Shown here in pieces: positions 7,586-16,458 of a DNA stretch of 32,532 nt. The notes under the pieces were generated by a model. The model was not told where the DNA came from. It did no database searches and saw only the letters and a program-made list of their open reading frames with translations. The number at the start of each line of letters is the position of its first letter. Position 1 is the first letter of the stretch. Origin of the DNA: Planctomycetaceae bacterium (GTDB lineage Bacteria; Planctomycetota; Phycisphaerae; Tepidisphaerales; Tepidisphaeraceae); NCBI GenBank assembly GCA_027487775.1, contig JAIYCY010000004.1, positions 1 through 32,532 on the forward strand, given 5' to 3'. The position numbers and the translations under genes are program-made.

Positions 7586-8768
7586 CGAAAGCCGCCTCAA
7601 GTCGCGTGACATTGGCCGCGAGGCTGAATTCGCGGACGACGTGTGCCCGCCCGAGCTGCCCGAGCGACTTTCGACGATCGGGTTGATCGATGAGGGACGC
7701 GATCGAGGAAGCAATCGCCTCGACATCTGTACCATCGACCAAAACTCCGCCCGACTCTTGTGAAACCAATTCTCGGACGGCGGGTAGATCACCGCTGACA
7801 ACGGGAAGTCCGCAGGCCATGGCTTCCATGAGCGAGACGGGAACACCGTCGCGATCGCCGGCTGGATCGATCACGCACGGTAGGGCGAAGATGTCGTGAT
7901 TGTGCATCAGATTCAGCACGTCTTCAGATTCGGTTGCGCCGAGAAGTGTGACGTGATCGGAGAGTGAGCATTCTCGGACGAGCGATTCGATGCGTCCGCG
8001 TTCGGGGCCTTCGCCGGCGATGGTGAGCGGGATGCGGCGACCGGTCTGATGCAATCGCGCGACAGCGCGAACGAGATAGTCGATTCCCTTTTTTGGCACG
8101 AGTCGTGCGACAGTTAACAGGCGGGCTGTGGCCTGGGAGGCTGGATGTTCAGGACTGGACGGAATCGGGGAGGGTGTCCAGTGATCGGTGTCGACGCCGC
8201 AGTGGATGATGGGGTACTTCGACTCATCTCCACGTACGAGCGAGCGGTAGAGTTCGCGATGCCATTTGCTGATGCATGCGACGAATTCAGCGCGGCTGAG
8301 TTTGAGCGAGAGGGCTTGGCGACGTTGAAAGAGGTCGTTGGCGTGGCCCATGAAGCTGAAGCCGATGCCAGTGGTGCGGGCGGCATACATGGCGACGCTT
8401 GCGGGTGCATGGGCGAAGTGGGCGTGGATATGGCGAACGCCCAGGCGACGCAGTTCGCGTGCGAGTCCAGCGCCGGCGCGAGCCTGCATGGCGAGTTTGA
8501 GTCGATCGCGTGCGGGCGTGCCGCTCGCGTGGGTGGCCGCGTCCCAAAGACCGGGTAGCGAGGCAAACGCGTTGCCCATTTCATGGTCGTAGACGATCCT
8601 GGTGTTGTCGCGAAGTTCAACGAGTTCGGGTGGCGTGACTTCGGTTGAACGATGAAGGGCGAAGGTGTGGACGTCCCAACCGCGGCGCATGAGTTCACGC
8701 ACTTCGCGCCAGACGAACGTCTCGCTGCGAAGCGGAAACTGACCTGCGATATAGGCGATCGGAAACAT
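7563..8768 (-). CDS. family 4 glycosyltransferase
   Basis: GT-B fold transferase of 401 residues. The N-terminal domain has the QFPLRSETFVWREV motif common in colanic-acid and exopolysaccharide GT4 enzymes, and HIHAHFAHAPASVA. The C-terminal domain begins at LLTVARLVPKKGIDYLV with the phosphate-binding lysine pair, and carries DGVPVSLMEAMACGLPVV. This last is the EX7E region, with Asp replacing the first Glu, a substitution seen in related enzymes. The ATG at 8768 lies 8 nt after the stop of the upstream GT2 gene. An in-frame extension upstream would lie antiparallel in codon sense within that gene and is not credible. It probably adds a sugar to the lipid-linked repeat unit; donor and linkage cannot be read from the sequence. 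Confidence 0.9.
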   Translation of the reverse strand: MFPIAYIAGQFPLRSETFVWREVRELMRRGWDVHTFALHRSTEVTPPELVELRDNTRIVYDHEMGNAFASLPGLWDAATHASGTPARDRLKLAMQARAGAGLARELRRLGVRHIHAHFAHAPASVAMYAARTTGIGFSFMGHANDLFQRRQALSLKLSRAEFVACISKWHRELYRSLVRGDESKYPIIHCGVDTDHWTPSPIPSSPEHPASQATARLLTVARLVPKKGIDYLVRAVARLHQTGRRIPLTIAGEGPERGRIESLVRECSLSDHVTLLGATESEDVLNLMHNHDIFALPCVIDPAGDRDGVPVSLMEAMACGLPVVSGDLPAVRELVSQESGGVLVDGTDVEAIASSIASLIDQPDRRKSLGQLGRAHVVREFSLAANVTRLEAAFDASLRRD

Positions 8769-8776
8769 GCGGTTCT

Positions 8777-9724
8777 TTATTTGTACTCGATGATTCTCTG
8801 GTGACTTCCGGTGAGTCGATTGTAGTGGAACTTGAGCTGTCCGAGTGTTTGCGGGATCTTGGAGAGCGTGATGAAGGTTGCGTAGAGCGGCCCGCGTCCC
8901 TGACGCAGGACCTTGAGCCAGAGGAGCGGCCAGAGCGGGAAGAGGATCGTCCAGAGGTAGTTGCTGCGGACGCTTTTCCGCCACATCTGTTCGGGCGGAC
9001 GGCCGTGCCGATGAAATCCCTCGGCGAAGGCGTGGCCTGCGCGGACGTTACGTTTCCACCACTGACCGAAGCGAGTCATGGCAGCGTCGTGTAGCGTCAT
9101 TTCTGCGTCGAGTCGTCGTATGCGATGCCCGAGGGCGCGCAGGCGAACACACATTTCGGGCTCTTCGCCGGCGATGACCGTGGGGTTGTATCCACCGACA
9201 GCCTTGAACGCGGAGACGCGAATGAGTGCGTCACCTCCGCAGGAGAGCGCGTCGCCGATCGGCGTGTTCCACTCGAGGTCGCAGAGTTTGTTGTAGATGG
9301 TCGCGTCGGGAAATCGCTCGCGGCGTCTTCCGCAGGCGACGGCATACTCGGGATGGGCATCGAGAAACGCGCTGGCGGTCTCGATCCAGTCGGGCTGGAG
9401 TTGGCAGTCGCCGTCGACGAATTGGACGTAGTCGAGGCGGGGATGATGTTCGATGAGTGCTTCGAAGCCTTCGTTCCGCGCGCGCGCGGCTGTGAAGGGT
9501 TTGGACAGATCGAGATCGACGACGATCGCGCCGAGATCGCGAGCGAGTTGGGTGCTGTTGTCGTTCGAGCCCGAGTCGACGTAGACGAGGACGAGATTTG
9601 CGTTGCGTGCGGATTCGAGGCAAGCGCGAAGACGCTGGCCTTCGTTTCGCCCGATGGCGACGAGACCGATTCGAGCGGGCGATGCCGAAGCGTGGCGATC
9701 TGAGTTTGGTGCCGTCGGGTTCAT
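8777..9724 (-). CDS. family 2 glycosyltransferase
   Basis: GT-A fold transferase of 315 residues. It shows GLVAIGRNEGQRL at the N-terminus, VDSGSNDNS at about 48-56 for nucleotide binding, VDGDC at about 103-107 as the metal-binding site, and GEEPEMCVRLRALGH at about 186-200 in the acceptor region. A C-terminal hydrophobic patch (LWTILFPLWPLLWLKVL) suggests a membrane-attached form. Its ATG overlaps the stop of the upstream acetyltransferase gene by 4 nt (ATGA), indicating translational coupling. The family is often annotated as 'glycosyltransferase involved in cell wall biosynthesis'. Confidence 0.9.
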   Translation of the reverse strand: MNPTAPNSDRHASASPARIGLVAIGRNEGQRLRACLESARNANLVLVYVDSGSNDNSTQLARDLGAIVVDLDLSKPFTAARARNEGFEALIEHHPRLDYVQFVDGDCQLQPDWIETASAFLDAHPEYAVACGRRRERFPDATIYNKLCDLEWNTPIGDALSCGGDALIRVSAFKAVGGYNPTVIAGEEPEMCVRLRALGHRIRRLDAEMTLHDAAMTRFGQWWKRNVRAGHAFAEGFHRHGRPPEQMWRKSVRSNYLWTILFPLWPLLWLKVLRQGRGPLYATFITLSKIPQTLGQLKFHYNRLTGSHQRIIEYK

Positions 9725-10335
9725 TGCAGGTGTCGTTCGAGAATGCGGGCGGGGATGCCGACCGCGATCGCACCCGCGGGTACGTTGCGCGTGACGACGG
9801 CGTTTGCACCGATCTGCGCGCCGTCGCCGATGGTGACTTTGCCGAGAATCTTCGCGCCCGCGCCGACATTGACGAATCGACCGAGGATCGGCGCATCGAG
9901 CGGGGCTTCGAGGTTTTTGTTTCCAAGCGTGACGCCCTGGCGGATGATGGAATGGTCTCCGATGACTGCGTTCCCGTGGACGACGATTGCACCTTGATGT
10001 TCGATGACGACGCGCCGTCCGACGACGGCGGAATAGGGAAGCTCGATGCCGTAGTGATTGCGTACGCGTCGGAACATGCTGCGATAGAGGATCGACATCG
10101 GCGCGCGGAGGATTTTGGATCGGATGCCCATGCGCCAGTTTCCGAAACGATGAACAAAGAGCGCGCGGAAGCCTGGTCGCGTCCAGTCGCGGCCGTGTGC
10201 GTTGTAATCTTCGCGAACGATCTCCCAGAAGCGTGGGCGCGTGAGTTCGGCGGCGGGGCTAGAGACTGAGGATGTTGGGTCTTGGCTGGACATGGGGTTG
10301 CTCATGCGCTTCAGCGTGGAGGTGATGGGAATCAT
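9721..10335 (-). CDS. serine-acetyltransferase-like O-acetyltransferase (left-handed beta-helix)
   Basis: Predicted acyl-CoA-dependent O-acetyltransferase of the CysE/LbetaH superfamily, 204 residues. Hexapeptide repeats run from about residue 105 to 190 (VVGRRVVIEHQGAIVVHG, VIGDHSIIRQGVTLGN, VNVGAGAKILGKVTIGD, QIGANAVVTRNVPAGAIAVG). The His in IEHQGAIVVHG is the usual catalytic position. The order WEIVREDYNAHGRDWTRPGF at the N-terminus matches the short EpsC/CysE-like proteins found in polysaccharide clusters. Such enzymes acetylate sugars as often as serine, so sugar O-acetylation is the better guess here. The ATG at 10335 lies 9 nt after the upstream stop; ATGs at 10305 and 10293 are alternatives. 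It overlaps the next gene by ATGA. Confidence 0.88.
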   Translation of the reverse strand: MIPITSTLKRMSNPMSSQDPTSSVSSPAAELTRPRFWEIVREDYNAHGRDWTRPGFRALFVHRFGNWRMGIRSKILRAPMSILYRSMFRRVRNHYGIELPYSAVVGRRVVIEHQGAIVVHGNAVIGDHSIIRQGVTLGNKNLEAPLDAPILGRFVNVGAGAKILGKVTIGDGAQIGANAVVTRNVPAGAIAVGIPARILERHLQ

Positions 10336-10344
10336 GGTGTTGTG

Positions 10345-11295
10345 TCAACGGTTAAACCAGGAAGCATGGCGAATGAAGTCGCCGAGGAAATGTTGAGGAT
10401 CGAGATCGGGCTTTCGTTGAATGATTCGACGGATGCGCCAGAGAGCAAAAGCGCTGGCATGAAGAAGGTCGGCGAGCATCGCGTAAAGACGGCCGTGGTT
10501 TTTGACGTAGTAGCGACGACGAGCGTCGAACCAATATCCGGGGCGTCGCCTGTTGGCGCGTTTCTTATCGGTGACGCCAGAGGCCTGGCCGACGAGGTGA
10601 ACAACGCGTGACGCGGGGACATAGTGACATGCGAACCCGGCGCGGCGGGCACGGAGGCAGAAATCGACCTCTTCGAAATACATGAAGAAGCCGTCATCGA
10701 GCAGCCCGATGCGATCGAAGACTTCGCGTTTGACGAGCAGACTCGCGCCAGCGACCCAATCGCAGGGTCCTGCTGAATCAGGGATCGCAGGAGCGACGAT
10801 GTAACGACGAAGGATGTTGGAGACGAGGCCAAGTCTCAGACCGCTTTCGAACTCGCTGGCGAGTGAATGGAAGCGGAAGGCTGAACGTTGGGGCGTTCCA
10901 TCCGGATCTTCGAGTCTGGATCCTGCGAGCCCGACGGCGGGGTTGGCATCGAGATAGTCGATGAGTTGCTGGATCGCGCCGGGTCGTACGACGGTGTCGG
11001 GGTTGAGAAGCAGGACGTAGTCGGGTGGATCAGAGGAATCGAGGTAGGGGCGAATGCCCTCGTTGTTGCCGTAGGCGAATCCGCCGTTCTTGGGGAGTGC
11101 GATGATCGACGCGAAATCGCTGTATCCGCGTGAGACGATTTCGGAGCTGATGCGTTGGACGGAGTCATCGCCTGAGAGGTTGTCGGTGATGATGACACGG
11201 GCTGGAATGGTGCGTGATTCGTCTGCGATCGAGGCAAGCGCGTCGATGGTGAGTGCCGGGGTGCGGTAGTTGACGATGACGATGAGCAGTCGCAT
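10345..11295 (-). CDS. family 2 glycosyltransferase (rhamnosyltransferase/WbbL type)
   Basis: GT-A fold transferase of 316 residues. It begins MRLLIVIVNYRTPALTIDAL, typical of the WbbL-like branch. Further motifs are TDNLSGDDS at about 37-45, NGGFAYGNNEGI near 70-81, LLLNPDT near 95-101 as the metal-binding region, and DDGFFMYFEEVDFCLRARRAG near 200-220 as the conserved acceptor/catalytic block. WbbL-type enzymes often transfer rhamnose, but the donor cannot be decided here. It starts 1 nt after the stop of the upstream gene and ends 9 nt before the acetyltransferase, so it is part of the same transcript. Confidence 0.92.
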   Translation of the reverse strand: MRLLIVIVNYRTPALTIDALASIADESRTIPARVIITDNLSGDDSVQRISSEIVSRGYSDFASIIALPKNGGFAYGNNEGIRPYLDSSDPPDYVLLLNPDTVVRPGAIQQLIDYLDANPAVGLAGSRLEDPDGTPQRSAFRFHSLASEFESGLRLGLVSNILRRYIVAPAIPDSAGPCDWVAGASLLVKREVFDRIGLLDDGFFMYFEEVDFCLRARRAGFACHYVPASRVVHLVGQASGVTDKKRANRRRPGYWFDARRRYYVKNHGRLYAMLADLLHASAFALWRIRRIIQRKPDLDPQHFLGDFIRHASWFNR

Positions 11296-11296
11296 G

Positions 11297-12565
11297 TCAG
11301 CGGGCTTGAGCGGGATTGTGATGGGATGAATGTGACGACACTTGGCGGATCAGATTGGCGATGAGTCGGGCTCGACGATGATGAGAGGCATCGATGGTGC
11401 GTTGCTTGACGAAGGCGATGCCGTTGAGAAGTCTGGATGCGAGTGCGGACCGATCGAGCGCGGCCTGCAGCATGGCGTCGGCGAGGGGATTGATATCGCC
11501 GCGTAGAATGAGCACTGCACCGGGTCCGAGTGCGGGTTCGGTTGAGGCGAGTTCGCGATAGGCGATCGGAGCGAGTCCCGCAGCGATGGCGCGTGCGAGC
11601 GGTCTTTCGGCGTGGCCCAAAAGTGCGGCGTCGATGATGACGTCGGCGTGCTGAATGGCGAGATCGCGCTGCTCGGGCTTGAAGATTTCGATGGCGGGCC
11701 TGAGGTTCAATGCAGTTGCGGCCTGCAGGAGCGGATCGAGGTCGACCGATTCGCCGCAGAGTATCAAGCGTGCGTTCGCTCGAAGCTTGATGATGCGATG
11801 AAAGGCCTGCAGGACGTGATCGGCCCCCGAAGCGGCGCTGAGCGGGGGGAGGCAGAGGAAGCGGATCGGTCGAGCGTTGTCGAGGACGCGGGCGTGTCGT
11901 GGCGTCAGGTCGTGTCCGGGGATGAGATCTGAATCGTTGACGTCGAGTCGATCAATGAGATGAGCATGCGCGCCCCACTCGGCGGAGAAGGTTTGCTGGA
12001 GGCCGGCGTGATGAGCGATGAGAAGTTCGGCGGATCGAGCGGCCTGCCTCAGGAAGCTTTCGGTGCGGAGGTGCAGATGTTTTCCGACGATTCGCTTGGC
12101 GACTTGGCGGGCGAGATTGCGGGCTTGATCGACCAGGTCATTTCGCGGAAATGGTTCAGGATCTCCAAAGACCCAGACGCGGGGTTTGTGTCGTGCGACA
12201 GCGATGGGGTCGGCGAGTGAAGCGGGCGTGATGGGGTGCCCGCCGTGATCGAACTGAACGACGTCGGCGACGTCGATCAGTCGAGCGAATTCGCCTGCGA
12301 GGTTGTGCCGGGTCATGAGGAATTCGCGAGCGGAGGAATATCCGGGGACTTCGATGTGTTCGAACCCGACGTCGCTGGGCGCGACGAATGCGACATCATC
12401 CTCGAGCGTGTCAGAGACAGGCGTAGCGACGACGAGTCGCATGCCGATCTGTCGAAGCGCGGATGTCTGGGCCGCGAGATCGTCGAGCCATGGACGCGGC
12501 AGACCGATGCGGTCGGCTTTGCCAGATCTGCGCGCGGGAATGTGATTGACGAGCAGGTAGTTCAC
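11297..12565 (-). CDS. GT4-like glycosyltransferase with degenerate active-site motif
   Basis: Protein of 422 residues with the outline of a GT-B fold transferase. It opens MNYLLVNHIPARRSGKADRIG. It then has a first Rossmann-like half with DVADVVQFDHGG and a second half starting at IRFLCLPPLSAASGADHVLQAF with ARLILCGES. At the place of the EX7E motif (EGFGLPILEAMA in a neighbour) it reads AERPLARAIAAGLAPIAYRE, so both expected glutamates appear to be lost. It may be inactive, regulatory, or a divergent family. The start is a GTG that overlaps the stop of the upstream gene (GTGA), and the gene is framed by active-looking transferases in one operon, so it is not simply decayed. Confidence 0.7.
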   Translation of the reverse strand: MNYLLVNHIPARRSGKADRIGLPRPWLDDLAAQTSALRQIGMRLVVATPVSDTLEDDVAFVAPSDVGFEHIEVPGYSSAREFLMTRHNLAGEFARLIDVADVVQFDHGGHPITPASLADPIAVARHKPRVWVFGDPEPFPRNDLVDQARNLARQVAKRIVGKHLHLRTESFLRQAARSAELLIAHHAGLQQTFSAEWGAHAHLIDRLDVNDSDLIPGHDLTPRHARVLDNARPIRFLCLPPLSAASGADHVLQAFHRIIKLRANARLILCGESVDLDPLLQAATALNLRPAIEIFKPEQRDLAIQHADVIIDAALLGHAERPLARAIAAGLAPIAYRELASTEPALGPGAVLILRGDINPLADAMLQAALDRSALASRLLNGIAFVKQRTIDASHHRRARLIANLIRQVSSHSSHHNPAQAR

Positions 12566-13932
12566 GGCTTGACCACAGCCTCCTTACGGATGGACGGAAT
12601 GAATCGCGAGAGTGCCCACGCGATGGCAAGCGAACTGAGAATGATCTGCAGCGGTTCGTAGGGAAGTGCGAATCGGGCGGCGGTGATGGTGATGGTGTAG
12701 GTCAGCAGTCCTGATCCGACGACGAGCAGCGGGATGACAAGACGAATACGACGGCGGATGGCGATGATGATGCCAACGGCGCTACCGATGAGCAGCAGCG
12801 TGCGGCTGATCTGGTAGATGCGTTCGCCCTTTGGATTGTCCCATTCGATCCAGAGTGTTTTGACGAGGCGTCCGATGGAGAGTTCGATGAATTCGCGGGG
12901 ATTTTCCTTGATCCATTGACGTGCCCATCGGCGGAAGATTTGTTCGCGAATGACTTCGGGTTGTCCGTCGAGTTCGAGTCGTTGCTCGCTGGTGAGCATG
13001 TCGTACTGTCGCGCGGCGTCGAAGTCGGGATTGCGACGATCCTGATCGCGCATTTCTTCGAGCCGCTTGCGGACTTCGTCGGTCATGGGTAGTCGATCGG
13101 TGCCGGTTGCGTAGGGGTTTGCACCTTTCCAGATGTTGACCCAGACGGTGTTTTTGACCGGGACGAATTTCTCGTGGACGCGCCAGTTGCGATAGCTCCA
13201 CGGGCCGATCACGAGGACGGCGGTGAAGAAGAGGACCATCGCGTTACGAATGCGGATGGGCCAGGGAAGTCGCGGCCAGAAGAGAATGAGCAGGCCAGAG
13301 AGGGCCATGAAGGGAAGCAGAACAGGCTCGGTGAGTGCGCCGAGACAACCGAGGAATCCGTAGGCGAGCCATGGTGTGAGCTTTCGTGTATCGACGGAAA
13401 CGTAGAAGAGCCACATCACCGCGACGGTGGTCAGGGTGATGAGGCTGATCGCCTGTGCGACGGTGACGGCGTAGATCTGCGTGGGCCAGATGCAGTAGAG
13501 AGCCGCAGCGCCGAGAGCGATCCACGGGGCGGCGCCGAGGCGTCTTGCGAGTTGGAAGACGATCCATGTTGTCGCGCCGGCTGCGAGTGAGTTGATGAGC
13601 ATCGCAGCGATGTAGCTGGCGCGGGTGTCGGTGCCGAAGATCGTGTAGAGCGTTGCCAGCAGGACCGGATAGGGCGGACTTTGGACGCTGCTTGGGCCGT
13701 AGTAACTGAACTCGTTGAATGCGAATCCTTCGCCGCGCAGGAGAGCGATTGCGATGCCCTTATGCTCCATCGGGTTGGGATGGGTGTAGCTATTGAGTGC
13801 AAAGACCGCGCCCATGCGGAGGACGACGGTGAGCACCACGAGGGCGAGCAAGATCGTCCGGATGCGTCGATCAGTGATCGAAGACGCATTGAGGGTCTGT
13901 GTTGAAGATGATGTTGACGGGGTCGTGTTCAT
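12562..13932 (-). CDS. GT39/ArnT-like membrane glycosyltransferase
   Basis: Integral membrane protein of 456 residues with about ten helices and a periplasmic C-terminal stretch. After helix 1 (LLALVVLTVVLRMGAVFAL) comes the first loop with MEHKGIAIALLRGEGF and SSVQSPPYPVLLATLYTIFG. This is the arrangement of the PMT_2/ArnT group, which uses polyprenyl-phosphate sugars as donors on the outer face of the membrane. The central part carries a charged extracytoplasmic segment (about residues 280-345) rich in Arg and Asp. The ATG at 13932 lies 32 nt after the polymerase-like gene, and the end overlaps the next gene by 4 nt. It may transfer a sugar to the lipid-linked unit, or build a different envelope glycan. 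Confidence 0.8.
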   Translation of the reverse strand: MNTTPSTSSSTQTLNASSITDRRIRTILLALVVLTVVLRMGAVFALNSYTHPNPMEHKGIAIALLRGEGFAFNEFSYYGPSSVQSPPYPVLLATLYTIFGTDTRASYIAAMLINSLAAGATTWIVFQLARRLGAAPWIALGAAALYCIWPTQIYAVTVAQAISLITLTTVAVMWLFYVSVDTRKLTPWLAYGFLGCLGALTEPVLLPFMALSGLLILFWPRLPWPIRIRNAMVLFFTAVLVIGPWSYRNWRVHEKFVPVKNTVWVNIWKGANPYATGTDRLPMTDEVRKRLEEMRDQDRRNPDFDAARQYDMLTSEQRLELDGQPEVIREQIFRRWARQWIKENPREFIELSIGRLVKTLWIEWDNPKGERIYQISRTLLLIGSAVGIIIAIRRRIRLVIPLLVVGSGLLTYTITITAARFALPYEPLQIILSSLAIAWALSRFIPSIRKEAVVKP

Positions 13933-13964
13933 GTCGCGTGTGTTGATTCAGGTTGTCGGGAATT

Positions 13965-15326
13965 TCACGTTGCAGGCATGGGTTTGATCAGGGCCGGATG
14001 AGTTTGCTGGAGGGGTTTGGGAGAGTAGATGGGCTTGCCGAGGATGAGGTGTGACATGGTTGCAGTCATGCCGAGGAGGATGACCCAGAGTTCTGCGTAG
14101 ACGAATCCGAACCAGACGGTGTACATCGCGACGAAGGTGGAGAAGATTCCTGCGAGGGCGGCTGCGACGGGGATTCGGACGGCCGGGGTTTTTGCACGGG
14201 CCATCATCCTGAATCCCCAGATGCCGATCGTGAGCATGAGTCCGATCCAGACGAGGAAGTAGACCCATCCGCGGCGCATGATGAAGAGCATGTAGCTGTT
14301 GTCGACGCTCTCAAGGTCGAGCACATCTTTGCTGATGGTGTCGCCCCATCCCCATGGACCTGCCATTTGAGCAAAGACCCAGCTCTTTTGGATGATTTCG
14401 ATGCGCGTCAGGAAGCTGCCCTGGAACTGGTCTTGTCCGCGTTCGATTCGGGCGGTGATGTAGTCGTAATTGAGCAGGTAACCGGTGAGTGCGACGGCGC
14501 CGATGATGAAGGCGAGCAGCGTCGGCATGATGAGCCAGTGGCTGCCGTTGAGGTATCGAAGAACGATGTAGATGCCGATCGCCGCGCCGACCATGGAGAA
14601 TCCGGTCCAGCTCATGGAGCCGATGACCATCGCGCCGCATCCCATGAGGGCCATGACCACGGTGGGCCGGGTCACTTTCAGTCCTGCGGCGCAATTGAGC
14701 ATGAGCACGAGGCACGCGACGATCACGCCGACATTCCCGAGATCGATCGGGTGCGACATGCTGACCTGAGCTCGGAAGAGACTGAAGCGGATGAGCACCA
14801 GTTCATTGAAGACAGAGACGATGCCAAGGCTCTCGAGCGTGCGTGAATAGATGAACGGCCGGAGGCGAAGTTCGATGAGCGCGAAGAAGCCTACGACGAG
14901 TGTGCAGACCGTGAGGATGTAGGCGGCATGCCTGCGATATTTTGGGTCGGCGAATGCGTGTCGGGCCATGTAATAGGGGACAATCAGCGTGAGTATTTCG
15001 TTGCCGAACGTGCTGACGATGGTCCAGACGTTGCCATTGAAATGCGACGTCATACACATGCAAAAGAACATCGCACCGATGAAGTAGTCGAAGGGATGCC
15101 AGGGTAGCCTTGGGACCTTTCCGGAGACGAGCATCGCAAAGATGACTGCGTAGCTGATGGTGGTTGAGCTGTCAGGATCGGGAAAGGGTTCGAGTTCGAT
15201 CGATGGGATCTCATGCAGGAACATCTTGCATGGGATCAGGACATAAACGAGACAGCCCCCCGGCCCGTAACGGATGGTTACATAGACCGCAGCGAGGAAG
15301 ATCAGGGCCAGGAGCAGGAAGTTCAT
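13965..15326 (-). CDS. O-antigen polymerase/ligase-like membrane protein (Wzy type)
   Basis: Integral membrane protein of 453 residues with about eleven to twelve helices. It has the layout of O-antigen polymerase/ligase (Wzy/WaaL) proteins. A large extracytoplasmic loop follows the middle helices, with TARIERGQDQFQGSFLTRIEIIQKSW and then AGPWGWGDTI. After it comes LESVDNSYMLFIMRRGWVYF, the 'sidN.yl.ll...G' signature seen in these families. It would polymerise lipid-linked repeat units in the periplasm. Whether it is polymerase or ligase cannot be decided from sequence. The ATG at 15326 overlaps the upstream GT2 stop (ATGA). Confidence 0.82.
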   Translation of the reverse strand: MNFLLLALIFLAAVYVTIRYGPGGCLVYVLIPCKMFLHEIPSIELEPFPDPDSSTTISYAVIFAMLVSGKVPRLPWHPFDYFIGAMFFCMCMTSHFNGNVWTIVSTFGNEILTLIVPYYMARHAFADPKYRRHAAYILTVCTLVVGFFALIELRLRPFIYSRTLESLGIVSVFNELVLIRFSLFRAQVSMSHPIDLGNVGVIVACLVLMLNCAAGLKVTRPTVVMALMGCGAMVIGSMSWTGFSMVGAAIGIYIVLRYLNGSHWLIMPTLLAFIIGAVALTGYLLNYDYITARIERGQDQFQGSFLTRIEIIQKSWVFAQMAGPWGWGDTISKDVLDLESVDNSYMLFIMRRGWVYFLVWIGLMLTIGIWGFRMMARAKTPAVRIPVAAALAGIFSTFVAMYTVWFGFVYAELWVILLGMTATMSHLILGKPIYSPKPLQQTHPALIKPMPAT

Positions 15327-16381
15327 CGTCCGTGTGAACCTGTGTCCGTTTCGGGGGGTTGTTGAGCGAGTTGTGCGACGCGAGCGGGATCAGGCGTATG
15401 CCGGCGACCTCGTTCGACGATCGAGCCGATGAGAAACGTCGGTCGACCTTTGACTTCGATGAAGATACGCGAGAGGTATTCTCCGATCACGCCGAGTGAA
15501 AGCATTTGAACGCTGCTGACAAAGAGGATGATGCAGACCGTGCTGGCCCAGCCGCGTGGGGCGTTGGTGACGTCCCAGATGGAATCGATGACGACCCAGC
15601 ATGCAAAGAAGGCTGATAACACAAGGAAGATCATGCCCAGGCGGGTCAGCAGTTTCAGGGGTACGCTGGAGAAGCTGACCAGTCCGTCGGCGGCGAGTTT
15701 GAGGAGCTTTTTCAGGGTGTATTGCGGGACGCCTGCTGCTCTGGCATCGCGCTCGTATTCCACGCCGATCTGCTTCAGACCGACCCACGTCCGCAGGCCG
15801 CGAACGAATCGTTGTCGTTCGGGCAGGTGATTCAGCAAATGGACGGCGGACCGGTCCATGACGCAGAAGTCGCCGGAATCCAGGGGAATATCGAGTTCGG
15901 CGATCGCGCCCATGAGCCGGTAGAAGCTCCAATAAGCGGCCCGTTTGAAGATGTTTTCCTTGCGTTTGCGTCGCACTGCGTAGACGACCTGATATCCCTC
16001 GCGCCATTTGGCGAGGAAGTCGGGCAAGATCTCGGGCGGATCCTGAAGGTCACAATCCATGACGGCGACGACATCGCCGCGTGCGACGGTCAATCCCGCA
16101 GTGACGGCGGCCTGATGCCCGAAGTTGCGGCTCAGATGCACCACGCGGACGTTCGGATCGCGTTCGGACATTTCATCGAGCATCTTCGGCGTTGCGTCCC
16201 GCGAGCCGTCGTTGACGAAGATCAACTCCAGATCAAAGCCGAGTTCGGCGAGCTTCGGGCCCATCGCAGAGAAGCGACGATGCGTAAGCGGCAGGACATC
16301 CTGCTCGTTGTAGGCGGGCAGGACGACACTTAATTTTTTGCGCGGGGACGAACCGGGCGCAGATGGATCGATAGACTCCAT
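15323..16381 (-). CDS. GtrB/DPM1-type family 2 glycosyltransferase with two C-terminal helices
   Basis: Enzyme of 352 residues that likely transfers a sugar to polyprenyl phosphate on the cytoplasmic face. The GT2 domain shows LSVVLPAYNEQDVLPL, FVNDGSRDATP, RNFGHQAAVTAGL and AVMDCDLQDPPE (metal site). It also has the QRFVRGLRTWVGLKQ block that marks the GtrB-like branch. Two hydrophobic segments follow (about 236-262 and 272-300), as in GtrB/ArnC. The ATG at 16381 is chosen over an in-frame TTG at 16402. It starts 77 nt after the stop of the first gene of the cluster. Its product could supply the polyprenyl-phosphate sugar used by the GT39-like protein at 12562. Confidence 0.93.
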   Translation of the reverse strand: MESIDPSAPGSSPRKKLSVVLPAYNEQDVLPLTHRRFSAMGPKLAELGFDLELIFVNDGSRDATPKMLDEMSERDPNVRVVHLSRNFGHQAAVTAGLTVARGDVVAVMDCDLQDPPEILPDFLAKWREGYQVVYAVRRKRKENIFKRAAYWSFYRLMGAIAELDIPLDSGDFCVMDRSAVHLLNHLPERQRFVRGLRTWVGLKQIGVEYERDARAAGVPQYTLKKLLKLAADGLVSFSSVPLKLLTRLGMIFLVLSAFFACWVVIDSIWDVTNAPRGWASTVCIILFVSSVQMLSLGVIGEYLSRIFIEVKGRPTFLIGSIVERGRRHTPDPARVAQLAQQPPETDTGSHGR

Positions 16382-16458
16382 GACAATCACGTTATCGACC
16401 AATTCGGGCTGTGACCGAAGTGAAAACCTCTGACATCAAAGTGAAGAGCGAATGTGGT

